Positions 46,064 to 54,535 of a DNA stretch of 64,000 bases are shown piece by piece. The DNA is from Metallibacterium scheffleri (GTDB lineage Bacteria; Pseudomonadota; Gammaproteobacteria; Xanthomonadales; Rhodanobacteraceae). A program made the position numbers and the translations under genes. The stretch covers positions 1,114,340 through 1,178,339 of the forward strand of contig NZ_LDOS01000001.1 in assembly GCF_002077135.1 (NCBI RefSeq). The letters are read 5' to 3'. Within the stretch, counting starts at the first letter, position 1. Each line of letters starts with the position of its first letter. The notes below the pieces were generated by a model. It did not search any database, was not told the origin of the DNA, and worked only from the letters and a program-made list of their open reading frames with translations.

Positions 46064-47638
46064 ATGATGCTGAAACGTTCCACACTCGTTGCTTTCATGC
46101 TGGCAGCGCTTGCGCTCTCTGGCGCCACCGTTGCAGCGACCGTCACCTCAAGTACGCCGTTGCCCGAAGGCATCGCGAACTTTGATATCGCCAATGCCAG
46201 CACCCAGGTCGGCATCCTTCCCATGCTTAGCGTCAACGTGCTGTCCAGCGACAACATCGTCGGCCGCACCACCGGCTTCGCCATCCGCGTCACCCTCAAC
46301 AATGGCGCGCTGTTCAACAACTTTGTCGCCACCGCCGGCCCTGCGCTGGCGCCCTTGGGTTGGACGGTGACGGTGGTTGGCGGTTATGTGGGCACCAACA
46401 CCGCGATCATCAACTTCAACCCGCCCAGCACCAGTCCGGTTCCGGGCATCGTGCCGGGTGACATCGTGGACATCACCGGTGCCAATGCCGAGATCAATCC
46501 GACCACGGGCACCTTCGTCAGTAACTTGGCCGCGTTGCAAACATCAGGTCAAACCGTGGGCGCCACGGTGCAGTTCTTTGACCCGGTCAGCACCAACCCG
46601 ATCCTCAACACCATCACCCAGTCACTGTTGATCTCGGGCAACCCGGTGGTGCAGGTGTGCATCCCGAACGGCAACCAGAACGAGCGCATCGACGTTGGCC
46701 AGGATGCTGCCCATGCCAGCCGCACTTACTTCTCAAGCACCGGCGGCATCGGCATGCTTGATACGGGCCAGTTTAATGCCGGCTATATCAATTACGGGGC
46801 CGCGCCCGGTTTCGGCTATTTCCAGTTCAACCCCACCGATCAGTTCACCACCACGCTGCAAGGCGCGTACACGGCGTTCAATCAGGCAGGCGCCACCGCC
46901 ATGCTGCGCGACAACTCATCCTGCGGTCCTGCGCCGTCCACCGTGGTCGGCGCCTTCAGCAATGGCAATGGCACGCTGACGTTCCAGTACACCGCGTCGC
47001 AGATGTTCCCGATCAATGGCGGCTCGTTCTCCACCGGCTCACTGTACACCAACATTTGCTTCGCGGTTCCCAGCAACAACACGATTCCGTTGCAAGCTAC
47101 CCCGGTGGTTCCGCAGACGGTGTTCACCCGTAACGGGATCAGCGTGAACGTACCATCCTGCGCGCTGCAACCCATGCAATACAACGCCCCGGTGGTGCGC
47201 GTGTACACCTTCAACCCGGCTGGCAACACGACTCAGGATAGCTTCCTGCGCGTCAGCGATACGGGTCCGGCGGGAGGCCAGGTGATCATCACCGGTGTCG
47301 ATGATGCCGGTCACCCGGGCGTCGGCCCAGTCAGTTTCTCGCTGGCTGCGGGCCAGAGCGTGCAGCTTGAGTCGTCCTGTCTGACCAATGGCAGCAATTG
47401 CCCGGCGGGTGTGCCCATCACCGGCGCGCTGGGCACCGGCACGGGCAAGTGGCGTTTGACGGTCGTTTCGTACTTCCCCAACCTGGTGGTCACCAGTCTG
47501 AACCGCAACAACGCCTCCGGCACGGTGAGCAACCTCACCGACTACGACGTGCAGGGCAAGCAGGCAGCTTGGAGCAAGTACGGCGACAACGGCGCGGGAA
47601 GCGGCGGCGGTGGCCGTGGCAAAGGCGGCGGCAGCTGA
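46064..47638 (+). CDS. exported beta-rich protein of unknown function, copy 2
   Basis: 524 aa from ATG 46064 behind GGAGGGG. Signal peptide MMLKRSTLVAFMLAALALSG with a cleavage site near VAA. The body is Asn/Thr/Gly-rich with few Lys, two Cys-bearing loops (CIPNGNQNERIDV, CLTNGSNCPAG) and a C-terminal domain GKWRLTVVSYFPNLVVTSLN that is shared with copy 1. The tail GAGSGGGGRGKGGGS is absent from copy 1. Function and family are not recognised. The position beside the type II secretion operon and the size make it a candidate secreted substrate or surface protein, which is inference. Confidence 0.8.
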   Translation: MMLKRSTLVAFMLAALALSGATVAATVTSSTPLPEGIANFDIANASTQVGILPMLSVNVLSSDNIVGRTTGFAIRVTLNNGALFNNFVATAGPALAPLGWTVTVVGGYVGTNTAIINFNPPSTSPVPGIVPGDIVDITGANAEINPTTGTFVSNLAALQTSGQTVGATVQFFDPVSTNPILNTITQSLLISGNPVVQVCIPNGNQNERIDVGQDAAHASRTYFSSTGGIGMLDTGQFNAGYINYGAAPGFGYFQFNPTDQFTTTLQGAYTAFNQAGATAMLRDNSSCGPAPSTVVGAFSNGNGTLTFQYTASQMFPINGGSFSTGSLYTNICFAVPSNNTIPLQATPVVPQTVFTRNGISVNVPSCALQPMQYNAPVVRVYTFNPAGNTTQDSFLRVSDTGPAGGQVIITGVDDAGHPGVGPVSFSLAAGQSVQLESSCLTNGSNCPAGVPITGALGTGTGKWRLTVVSYFPNLVVTSLNRNNASGTVSNLTDYDVQGKQAAWSKYGDNGAGSGGGGRGKGGGS

Positions 47639-47666
47639 TCCGCGGATCACTGCTGGATGCACTACA

Positions 47667-47696
47667 CGGGCGGCCCTCGGGCCGCCCGTTTCTTTT
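47667..47696 (+). terminator. rho-independent terminator of copy 2 and intron insertion site
   Basis: CGGGCGGCC (47667-47675), loop CTCG, GGCCGCCCG (47680-47688), then TTTCTTTT ending at 47696. The group II intron begins at the next base. Confidence 0.95.
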
Positions 47697-49586
47697 GTGC
47701 GCCCGGCAGGGCGCACCTGCTTGGAGGTGAAAGTCCTCTACTCACCCGGCAAGGGGAAGAGTTAGCCAGAGGCAAGGGCGAATCGGGTGACTGGTCGTCT
47801 GAAGGAAGCCCGAGGCAAAGCGCTGGCCTGACGAACAGGAAGCGGATACGAGGCGACACGTTGGGGTGAGGCAGCAAAAGGGGTCAAAGCCCGGTACTTG
47901 CACAGACGACGTGGCGTATATCCGACAGGCATAAGCGGGAAGGCAGGTGCGTCATACCCGGGGAGATCTCGCCTCATGCCTGAAAGGGCGACGCTGGAAG
48001 GCGGAGCGAGAAGTCAGCAGAGGCCATCCCCCAAGGGGACTTCCTGCGGGGCGTAGTAGGTGCGTTACGACCGAAGGGCCGAACATGAGAGACCGCGATT
48101 AGGACGACTGAACCTCGATGATCGACGACGAAGCAGAAGCCCGGGAAGCCGGGGCCAAGGGCCAAGAGGCGGGACAGTATCCCGTGGGTAGGCCGTGTGG
48201 TGCCGAGTCGATCACGGCGGCAGCCGGGCAAACGAAAGCGGAGGTGTCACGGCTGATGGAGGCCGTGATCGAACGCAGCAACGTGTGGTCGGCGTATCAG
48301 AAGGTGGTTCGTAACGGTGGCGCACCGGGGGTCGATGGCCTGACGGTGGGATCGTTCAAGGACTGGCTGAAGAGACACTGGCCCTGCGTGAGAGCAGCCT
48401 TGCTGGACGGCAGTTACCTGCCGTCGGAGGTGCGCGCGGTGGACATTCCCAAGCCCTCGGGCGGGGTGCGGACACTGGGCATCCCGACGGTGCTGGATCG
48501 GCTGATCCAGCAGGCGCTGCTGCAAGTCCTTCAACCGATCGTCGAGCCGACGTTCTCCGCATCGAGCTACGGTTTCAGGCCGGGGCGCAGTGCCCATCAA
48601 GCTCTGCGTGCGGCCAAGCACTATGTGCAGGAGGGCCGTGCGTGGGTGGTGGATATGGACTTGGAGAAGTTCTTCGACCGGGTGAACCACGACATCCTGA
48701 TGTCGCGGGTCGCCCGGCACGTCGACGACGAGCGGGTGCTCAAGCTGATCCGCCGTTATCTGGAAGCGGGCTTGATGCGTGACGGGGTGGAAACAGCACG
48801 TGACCAAGGCACGCCGCAAGGCGGGCCGTTGTCGCCGTTGCTGTCCAACATCCTGCTCACGGATTGGGATTGCGAACTGGGAAAGCGCGGACACGCGTTC
48901 TGTCGTTATGCGGATGATTGCAACATCTATGTCCGAAGCGAAGCGGCAGGGCAGCGCGTGATGGCCGCCATGAAGGTGTTCCTGGACGAACGCCTGAAGT
49001 TGCAGGTCAATGAAGCCAAGAGCGCATGCGCCACGCCATGGAAACGCAAGTTTCTGGGCTACACCCTGACGAACGCCGGTGGTCATATCAGGCTCAAGGT
49101 CGCGCCGCACAGCGTGGCCCGCCTGACCGACCGCGTGCGTGAACTGCTGCGTCAGGGGCGCGGACGTAGCCTGACCCACACCATCGAGACACTGAACCCG
49201 GTGCTTCGTGGATGGATCGGCTATTTCCAGCTCAGCGAGAGCAAGACGGTGTGGAAGGACCTCGACGGATGGCTGCGGCGTCGGCTGCGCTGCCTGCTAT
49301 GGCGGCAAGCCAAGACGCGTCCGCGGCGTACCGCGCTGCTGCGCAAACGAGGGCTGCCGGAGGCGCGGCTTGGCACTCGGGACACAACGGGCACGGCCCA
49401 TGGTGGAACAGTGGTGCCAGTCACATGAATCAGGCGTTTCCGAAAGCCTTCTTCGACCGGCTGAAGTTGGTCTCAATGATCGAAAACCAGCCGGTATCTT
49501 CAGCGTCAGCTCGATGAACGCCGTATGCGGAACCGCACGTACGGTGGTGTGGGAGGGGACCGGAGGATTCCGGCTCCCTACCCGAT
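47697..49586 (+). mobile_element. group II intron (class C-like) inserted behind a terminator
   Basis: About 1.89 kb. The 5' end GTGCGCCCGGCAGGGCGCAC follows the T-run of a terminator, the insertion rule of class C introns. Domain V lies near 49517-49550 (CGCCGTATGCGG with CCGCACGTACGGTGG, catalytic triad CGC). Domain VI and a CTACCCGAT 3' end follow at about 49551-49586. An intron-encoded reverse transcriptase occupies 48118-49428. The 47697-48117 part is the structured domain I-III RNA, not coding. The 3' end is placed by the AT-type terminal sequence and may be off by a base or two. Confidence 0.85.
48118..49428 (+). CDS. group II intron reverse transcriptase/maturase, C-terminus frameshifted
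   Basis: 436 aa. RT domains are intact: NGGAPGVDGLTVGSFKDWLK (RT0-1), RPGRSAHQALRAAKHYVQEG (RT2), VVDMDLEKFFDRVNHDILMS (RT3), GTPQGGPLSPLLSNILLTDW (RT4) and FCRYADDCNIYVRS with the YADD active site. The maturase region (GWIGYFQLSESKTVWKDLDG) follows. The usual family ending, GPWWNSGASHMNQAFPKAFF then DRLKLVS, is encoded in the +1 frame at about 49390-49475, so a frameshift near 49370 replaces the last 40 residues. Splicing and mobility may be impaired; sequencing error is possible. Confidence 0.85.
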   Translation: MIDDEAEAREAGAKGQEAGQYPVGRPCGAESITAAAGQTKAEVSRLMEAVIERSNVWSAYQKVVRNGGAPGVDGLTVGSFKDWLKRHWPCVRAALLDGSYLPSEVRAVDIPKPSGGVRTLGIPTVLDRLIQQALLQVLQPIVEPTFSASSYGFRPGRSAHQALRAAKHYVQEGRAWVVDMDLEKFFDRVNHDILMSRVARHVDDERVLKLIRRYLEAGLMRDGVETARDQGTPQGGPLSPLLSNILLTDWDCELGKRGHAFCRYADDCNIYVRSEAAGQRVMAAMKVFLDERLKLQVNEAKSACATPWKRKFLGYTLTNAGGHIRLKVAPHSVARLTDRVRELLRQGRGRSLTHTIETLNPVLRGWIGYFQLSESKTVWKDLDGWLRRRLRCLLWRQAKTRPRRTALLRKRGLPEARLGTRDTTGTAHGGTVVPVT

Positions 49587-49592
49587 GCGAGT

Positions 49593-49621
49593 GGAGCGCG
49601 GCCGGGCCGCCCGTTTCCTTT
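49593..49621. repeat. left direct repeat flanking HicAB module 2
   Basis: GGAGCGCGGCCGGGCCGCCC plus GTTTCCTTT; 27 of 29 bases match 50401-50429 in the same orientation. The right half is the 3' arm and T-run of the terminators at 45829 and 47667. Only the repeat and an unremarkable leader precede hicA. Confidence 0.8.
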
Positions 49622-49754
49622 ATGGGTATCCGGATGTCAGTGCGGGTTGGCCTTGCGTTGACCCGCCCGCTGTTGATCGTCGTCGCCAGCGCTGCTCAGG
49701 ATCGCGGCTCCCGCGTCTGCTGCGCTGCGTGTGTAACGGTGTGTATCATGGCCC

Positions 49755-49950
49755 ATGGACAGTCAGACCATCATCCGCAGACTGAAACAGGAAGGCTGGC
49801 TGGAAGTCCTCGTGGCCGGCTCGCATCACAAGTTCAAGCAACCCGGACAAGCCGGGGTACGTGGTCGTACCCCATCCGCAACGCGATCTGCCGCAAGGTA
49901 CCGCGCGCAATATTTTTCGACAGGCCGGCTGGCAGTGGAGGAAACGATGA
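49755..49950 (+). pseudogene. hicA: HicA toxin gene, frameshifted (module 2)
   Basis: ATG 49755 opens a typical HicA: DSQTIIRRLKQEGWLEVLVA, GSHHKFK with the catalytic His. An extra G near 49841 (CAACCCGGACAAG) shifts the frame; the true tail PGYVVVPHPQRDLPQGTARN then IFRQAGWQWRKR is intact in the other frame and ends at TGA 49950, overlapping the hicB start as ATGA. HicA toxins degrade mRNA; this copy cannot make a complete protein unless the sequence is wrong. Confidence 0.85.
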
Positions 49951-50347
49951 TCTACCCCGCCTACATTCACAAGGACAAGCGCAGCGCCTGGGGCGCGACC
50001 CTGCCGGATTTCCCTGGCTGCTTCGCAGCCGCCGATGCGTTGGACGACTTGCCGGCCGCGGTGCAGGAAGCTGTGGAAGTGTATTTCGAGGGTGAGGCGA
50101 TGGACGTGCCGGCGCCGACCGCGCCCGATGCGCTGCCGCGCGGCAAGGCGTACACCGGCGGTCAATGGTTGCTGGTTGACATCGACGTGGCTCGGGTGAA
50201 TCCGCGCGCGGTGCGCCTGAACGTGTCGCTGCCGGAAAATCTGGTGCAGCGCATCGACGCTTACGCACGCACGCATGGCCCACGCGCAGCGGGTTCCTGG
50301 CCGAAGCCGCGCGGCGCGCGATGGCAGACAACGAACGTGCGGCTTGA
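49947..50347 (+). pseudogene. hicB: HicB antitoxin gene, frameshifted near the C-terminus (module 2)
   Basis: ATG 49947 starts a long-type HicB: MIYPAYIHKDKRSAWGATLP, FPGCFAAADALDDLPAAVQE and QWLLVDIDVARVNPRAVRLN. A GC duplication in a GCGCGC run near 50285 shifts the frame inside the C-terminal DNA-binding part; the expected SGFLAEAARRAMADNERAA is encoded in another frame to TGA 50347. As read, the protein ends at 50375 with an unrelated tail. Toxin and antitoxin are therefore both damaged. Confidence 0.82.
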
Positions 50348-50400
50348 CCGTTTGGCAGACCGGAACCTACGCTGAAATCCGGTTGCCCTCTTTTATGAGC

Positions 50401-50429
50401 GGAGCGTGGCCGGGCCGCCCGTTTCTTTT
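50401..50429. repeat. right direct repeat flanking HicAB module 2
   Basis: Partner of 49593-49621 with two mismatches. It is followed by GCGAGTGG (50430-50437), the same eight bases that follow the intron at 49587-49594. Confidence 0.8.
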
Positions 50430-50554
50430 GCGAGTGGGGCGGCGGCCCCCGGCCACCGGTGAGGCGTGCAATGCCAGTCAGTGCAGTGGCGATGGCAGGT
50501 GAAGTCGTTGCCATCAACCGTGCACATCCTGCTCGGTGGATGCGTGGCGTCCGG

Positions 50555-52138
50555 CTATGCAGGCGCATGCCATCCCGCGAGGCCATCGTGCAAAACGTCC
50601 AGGTGCTCGCGGTAGGCTTGCCATGCACCCACGCGCGGACGTATCGCATCGCGCACTTGCAGACTGCTGGGTGTGGCAACCACCCCGATGTCGAGGCGCG
50701 CATCCAGACACTGCGCCTCGAAGGGCAACGCGCAAAACGCGCACACGCGGCGCAACAGGCGCTCGGCATCGGCGAATTCGGCGTAATCAACCTGCAGCAA
50801 CCGCCCCGGCAACACGCGTTGCCAGTGGGACATCAGCGCGCGGTAGTGGCCGTAGTGCGCAACGATGTCCTGTTGCGCGAAACTCCACGGATAGGCTGCG
50901 CCCAGCAACTGGCGCAACACGGCGAAAGCGGCATCCATGGGCGCGCGCGCCACGTGCACGATGCGTGCCTGTGGCAGGGCGCGTGCGATGTGAGCGATGA
51001 GCATCCAGTTTGATGGCAATTTGTCGGTGTAGTGGCTGCGCCCGCGCGCGCGCCAGCGCGTGTGCTCAAGGTAAGCCTGGCCCAGCGCGTGGTAATCGAT
51101 GTCCGCGCTGCGCTCGATGGCGGTCATCGGCAGCAGCTCGACGCTGTCGCAGTCGGTGGCCAGGCCCAACTGGTAGGCGAAATCCGCGTGCTCGCCCGCG
51201 GCGCTCACCTGCGTATGCCGTCCCAGCAGCGTTTCCAGCAAGCTGGTACCACTGCGCGGCAGACCGACGATGAAGATGGGCGTGGCCGTGCCCGCGGGCG
51301 CGCTCTGTGGCACGGCGGTGGCGGCCGTGCCCGGCTGGGTGCGCAGCAGCGCGTCGATGCGCGTTGCCTCGCGCGCGGCGTCGTACGGCCATTGCCGGTG
51401 CGCCGCGGCCGCGCCGCGCTGCAGCGCTGGCCAGGCTTGCTGATATTGCTGCAAGGTGTGCAGTTCCTCGAACAGTGCGTAGGCCAGCGCGGCCTCGGTG
51501 TCGGCATCAGTGACACTGGGTAGCACGCTGTGCAGATGCGCGATGTGCGCCGTGGCCGCATCGGCATCACGCTGGCTGGCATGCACACGTGCCAGGCCCT
51601 GCGCCGCGCTGCCCGAATCGGGCCGCTGGTGTTGCGCGGCGGAGTAATCGGCGCCGGCGCCATCGGCGTCACCGCAGTAATCGCGCGCGCGCGCGCGCAG
51701 CAGCAATAGGTTGGTGTCGGGGGTGGCGCTCAGTTGCGCGGCAAGCTCGGTCAGTGCCAGCACCTGTTGGTATTCGCCTGCGCGCGCGCGCAGTTGCGCG
51801 TGGCGAAACAGCACGGCGCTATCGCGGGAGTCTTGCACGAGCGGGGTATCCAGCAGCGCGCGCGCGCGCGAGAAATCGCCGACGCGCATCAGATCGGTCG
51901 CGGTGCGCAAGGCAGCTTGCGCGTCGCGTGCTGGCAGTGCAGCAAGTCGTTGCGCCAGTTCCACGGCGGGTCGCATGCGCCCGCGTTTCAGCCACGCATG
52001 CAGCAGCAGGGACAGGCTGTCCGCGTCATCGGGCGTGCGCCGCAGATGCGCCTCGAGCGTGGCGCAGGCGGCCACGAGCTGGCCGTCATCGAAATAACGC
52101 TGGGCGCGTTGCAGGTGCCGTGGCAGGTGCTGGTTCAT
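50555..52138 (-). CDS. TPR-sulfotransferase
   Basis: 527 aa from ATG at 52138 (MNQHLPRHLQRAQRYFDDGQ). The N-terminal 270 residues are TPR-like (QLVAACATLEAHLRRTPDDA, YQQVLALTELAAQLSATPDT). The sulfotransferase domain starts near residue 283 with IFIVGLPRSGTSLLETLLGR (PAPS loop), then YTDKLPSNWMLIAHIARALP and ARIVHVARAPMDAAFAVLRQ. The same architecture as the genes at 2-1354 and 3693-5519, but alone here. The acceptor is unknown. It is divergent from the secreted EXORDIUM-like gene, and a shared control region is possible. Confidence 0.87.
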   Translation of the reverse strand: MNQHLPRHLQRAQRYFDDGQLVAACATLEAHLRRTPDDADSLSLLLHAWLKRGRMRPAVELAQRLAALPARDAQAALRTATDLMRVGDFSRARALLDTPLVQDSRDSAVLFRHAQLRARAGEYQQVLALTELAAQLSATPDTNLLLLRARARDYCGDADGAGADYSAAQHQRPDSGSAAQGLARVHASQRDADAATAHIAHLHSVLPSVTDADTEAALAYALFEELHTLQQYQQAWPALQRGAAAAHRQWPYDAAREATRIDALLRTQPGTAATAVPQSAPAGTATPIFIVGLPRSGTSLLETLLGRHTQVSAAGEHADFAYQLGLATDCDSVELLPMTAIERSADIDYHALGQAYLEHTRWRARGRSHYTDKLPSNWMLIAHIARALPQARIVHVARAPMDAAFAVLRQLLGAAYPWSFAQQDIVAHYGHYRALMSHWQRVLPGRLLQVDYAEFADAERLLRRVCAFCALPFEAQCLDARLDIGVVATPSSLQVRDAIRPRVGAWQAYREHLDVLHDGLAGWHAPA

Positions 52139-52645
52139 GGAGTGTATTCTGTCGACAGATGGTTGGTGATCAGCGTGCGAAAAGGGGCATCTTGCCGCCT
52201 GACACTTAGAGATTCCATGCAAACAAACTGTCGCGGCAAAAATCGCAGCACGTTTGTCGCGACCAGCACTTGAGAGCTCGTCCCATTTCGGGGCGCGCAT
52301 GTGCTTCGCTTTGTCAGGTTGGACTGCGGCCATTGCTTACAGCCGTGCCTCGTGCAGATTGGGCAATGCACCGTGCGCGTTAGGTCGAGATCCGCTGTTC
52401 GAGCGCGCCACGATGCCTACCGCAGCCATGTTTGCACAGCATGAGGTGCAAGATCTGGCCAGGGAGTGCGTCATTGCAAAAGTGCTCGTCCGGACGCACG
52501 CAGGTGCCGCGTATATTTGCGCAGATATTACAAATACGTAATGCACCTGCTGCGCACCACCCACGTGAACAACGCGCAGATATAGTGCTTTGCGTCTCAT
52601 TTTAGAGACCTGTTGCATCCATCTCACTGTTCAGGGGGAGCACAC
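52139..52645. promoter_or_regulatory. divergent intergenic region with nested inverted repeats
   Basis: No gene is supported. At 52500-52550 an outer inverted repeat GCAGGTGC (52500-52507) / GCACCTGC (52543-52550) encloses ATTAC (52527-52531) - AAATAC - GTAAT (52538-52542). About 100 nt upstream of the EXORDIUM-like gene, this could be an operator or a structured RNA. The region is AT-richer than its surroundings. Confidence 0.5.
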
Positions 52646-53953
52646 ATGGGAATGTACAAACCTGTATGGGCCATGCTGGCAATAGCGTTTGCCGGGATAC
52701 TGGCCGTGCCGCAAGTTCAAGCCGCGCTGCCGCCCGCAGCCAACCAGCAATTCGGGCACAAGATTTTTTCGCACCCTAACGGCCCAGATGTTCTGGACAT
52801 CATGCCCAAGGGCTATTCTCTGACCAAGGGCCACACATTCGGGCGTGTCGCCGGCAACAGCCTCATCAACGCGCAAACTTCGCCACTCAACGATCCATAT
52901 GCACCGATCGTCAATGGCTTAAATGCGTGGGCATCTTCAGCGTGCGGTGGCCTGGGCTCCGACTGCTACACCACGGGCAATTATTTTCCGCTTGGTCCGG
53001 TGATGCAGAGCCAACGCCATATCTATCTGATCTGGTATGGCAATTGGCAAGGCAACAGCGCGCTGAGCATCATCCCGCAGTTCGTGCAGTCGTTGAACAT
53101 GTCGCCCTACGAGCGGATTCTCGGCACCTATAAGGTCAATAACAGAGCGATCATGCCTTCCATCACGCTCGCGGGCCAAACCTTTGATGATTATTCGCTG
53201 GGGCAGGACCTCAGTGACGCCAATATCCAGACCATCGTGCAGGATGCGATCACCGAGGGACGACTGCCGCTGGACAACAATGGCATCTACTTCGTGCTGA
53301 CCTCGTCCGATGTAATGGAATCGAGCAACGGCAATCTCGCGCAGGGCGGTTTTTGCACCAAGTACTGTGGCTGGCATACCGACGGCCTGAACATGCACGG
53401 CGTGGACGTGAAGTACGCCTTTGTGGGCGATGGCCAGGCCTGCGCCAGCGCGACCGCGGAAAGTTATGGCTCCTGGCCAGGCTCGTGCATCGCCATGAAG
53501 AGCTTCCAGTCGTATAGCAACTACGTGTGGAACAGCCCCAACAACAACCCTGGTGCCGATGGCATGGTCAGCGTGATCGCGCACGAGTCCGAGGAGGCCA
53601 CCAGCGATCCTGAGGTGGGCACAGGCAACCTTGCCTTCTACGGATACGACTGGTGGGATGGCAATGGCTACGAGAACGGTGACCAGTGCGCCTGGCGCTT
53701 CGGCGCTGCGAGCGGAAACATGTTCGCCACGCCCAACGGCAGTCTGGCCAACATGAGTTTGCAGGGCTACAGATATTTGATCCAGAAAAACGTGGTGATC
53801 GTTGATCCGCAGGGCAATGCCGATTACGGCATGCTCGAAACTACCGCTTATGGTACTAATCCAACCAATTGGTATAACTGGTACTACTTTGGTATGCCGG
53901 CGGTTGGCGGTACGGCGGATTATTGCGGGCTGTCTCCACCCACTTACCTCTGA
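52646..53953 (+). CDS. secreted EXORDIUM/phosphate-induced protein 1-like protein
   Basis: 435 aa from ATG 52646 behind AGGGGGAG. Signal peptide to about residue 26 (LAIAFAGILAVPQVQA). The body follows the plant EXORDIUM/PHI-1 family (PF04674): RHIYLIWYGNWQGNSALSII followed by PQFVQSLNMSPYE, then NNGIYFVLTSSDV, GGFCTKYCGWH, and GMVSVIAHESEEATSDPEVG with GDQCAW. Bacterial members of this family are secreted; the molecular function is unknown. The HESEEATSDP segment carries a His-Glu pair that looks metal-binding but is not proof of an enzyme. Candidate substrate of the type II system in this window. Confidence 0.8.
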   Translation: MGMYKPVWAMLAIAFAGILAVPQVQAALPPAANQQFGHKIFSHPNGPDVLDIMPKGYSLTKGHTFGRVAGNSLINAQTSPLNDPYAPIVNGLNAWASSACGGLGSDCYTTGNYFPLGPVMQSQRHIYLIWYGNWQGNSALSIIPQFVQSLNMSPYERILGTYKVNNRAIMPSITLAGQTFDDYSLGQDLSDANIQTIVQDAITEGRLPLDNNGIYFVLTSSDVMESSNGNLAQGGFCTKYCGWHTDGLNMHGVDVKYAFVGDGQACASATAESYGSWPGSCIAMKSFQSYSNYVWNSPNNNPGADGMVSVIAHESEEATSDPEVGTGNLAFYGYDWWDGNGYENGDQCAWRFGAASGNMFATPNGSLANMSLQGYRYLIQKNVVIVDPQGNADYGMLETTAYGTNPTNWYNWYYFGMPAVGGTADYCGLSPPTYL

Positions 53954-54535
53954 GTAGCGGTTTGCAAAACATCTCCGGCGCAATGGGCTATTGCCAGCTG
54001 CGCGCTGGAATCATGAGGGTGCGGTCTGGACTTTGGCAGTGATGCAGGACGCGTCGATGCCAAGGTGCTGACATGAACAGCGCGCAATTGCTTGTCGCGA
54101 CAAGGGTGTCAGCGCTGTGCCGCGACGGTATGCTTGCAAACTGATCTGAGTAGCCTCAGGCAAGTTGCTGGATTGCGTAAACATGGCGTCGAGTCTGGCC
54201 AAGGCCCGGCTCGACGCCTTCACGGCGATACGGGCGCAATCGGCCTGTGGGGTCCACTCGGGCGCCAGCGCGCATGCGCTGCCTCGCCTACAATCGCGCG
54301 TCCCATTTGCTGCGTTCGCCATGAGCCTATCAGCGACGCCATGCGTAGGCATGGCATTGGCAAAGCCCGACGCGTGCGCGCGGCACTGTCAGTCGTCTGC
54401 GCGCGCCGATTCTGCCGTGTGGCGCGATTGCGCTATGACGTGCATCAACACGACGGCCATGCATCAACTGGAATACACGCGCATTGCCACACTCTGCGCG
54501 GGTGTCCGTGACGGTCCGCATGCGGTCGCGATCAC
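53954..54535. other. gap without a supported gene
   Basis: About 580 nt. Short frames on both strands are Cys/Arg-rich and lack ribosome sites or family features. No hairpin-T-run terminator follows the EXORDIUM-like gene within 100 nt. It might hold a decayed gene that I cannot recognise. Confidence 0.5.

Noticed and set aside
54011..54535. Short frames between the EXORDIUM-like gene and the sulfotransferase
   Set aside because: Several overlapping frames with no ribosome site, atypical composition and no motif; none can be supported.
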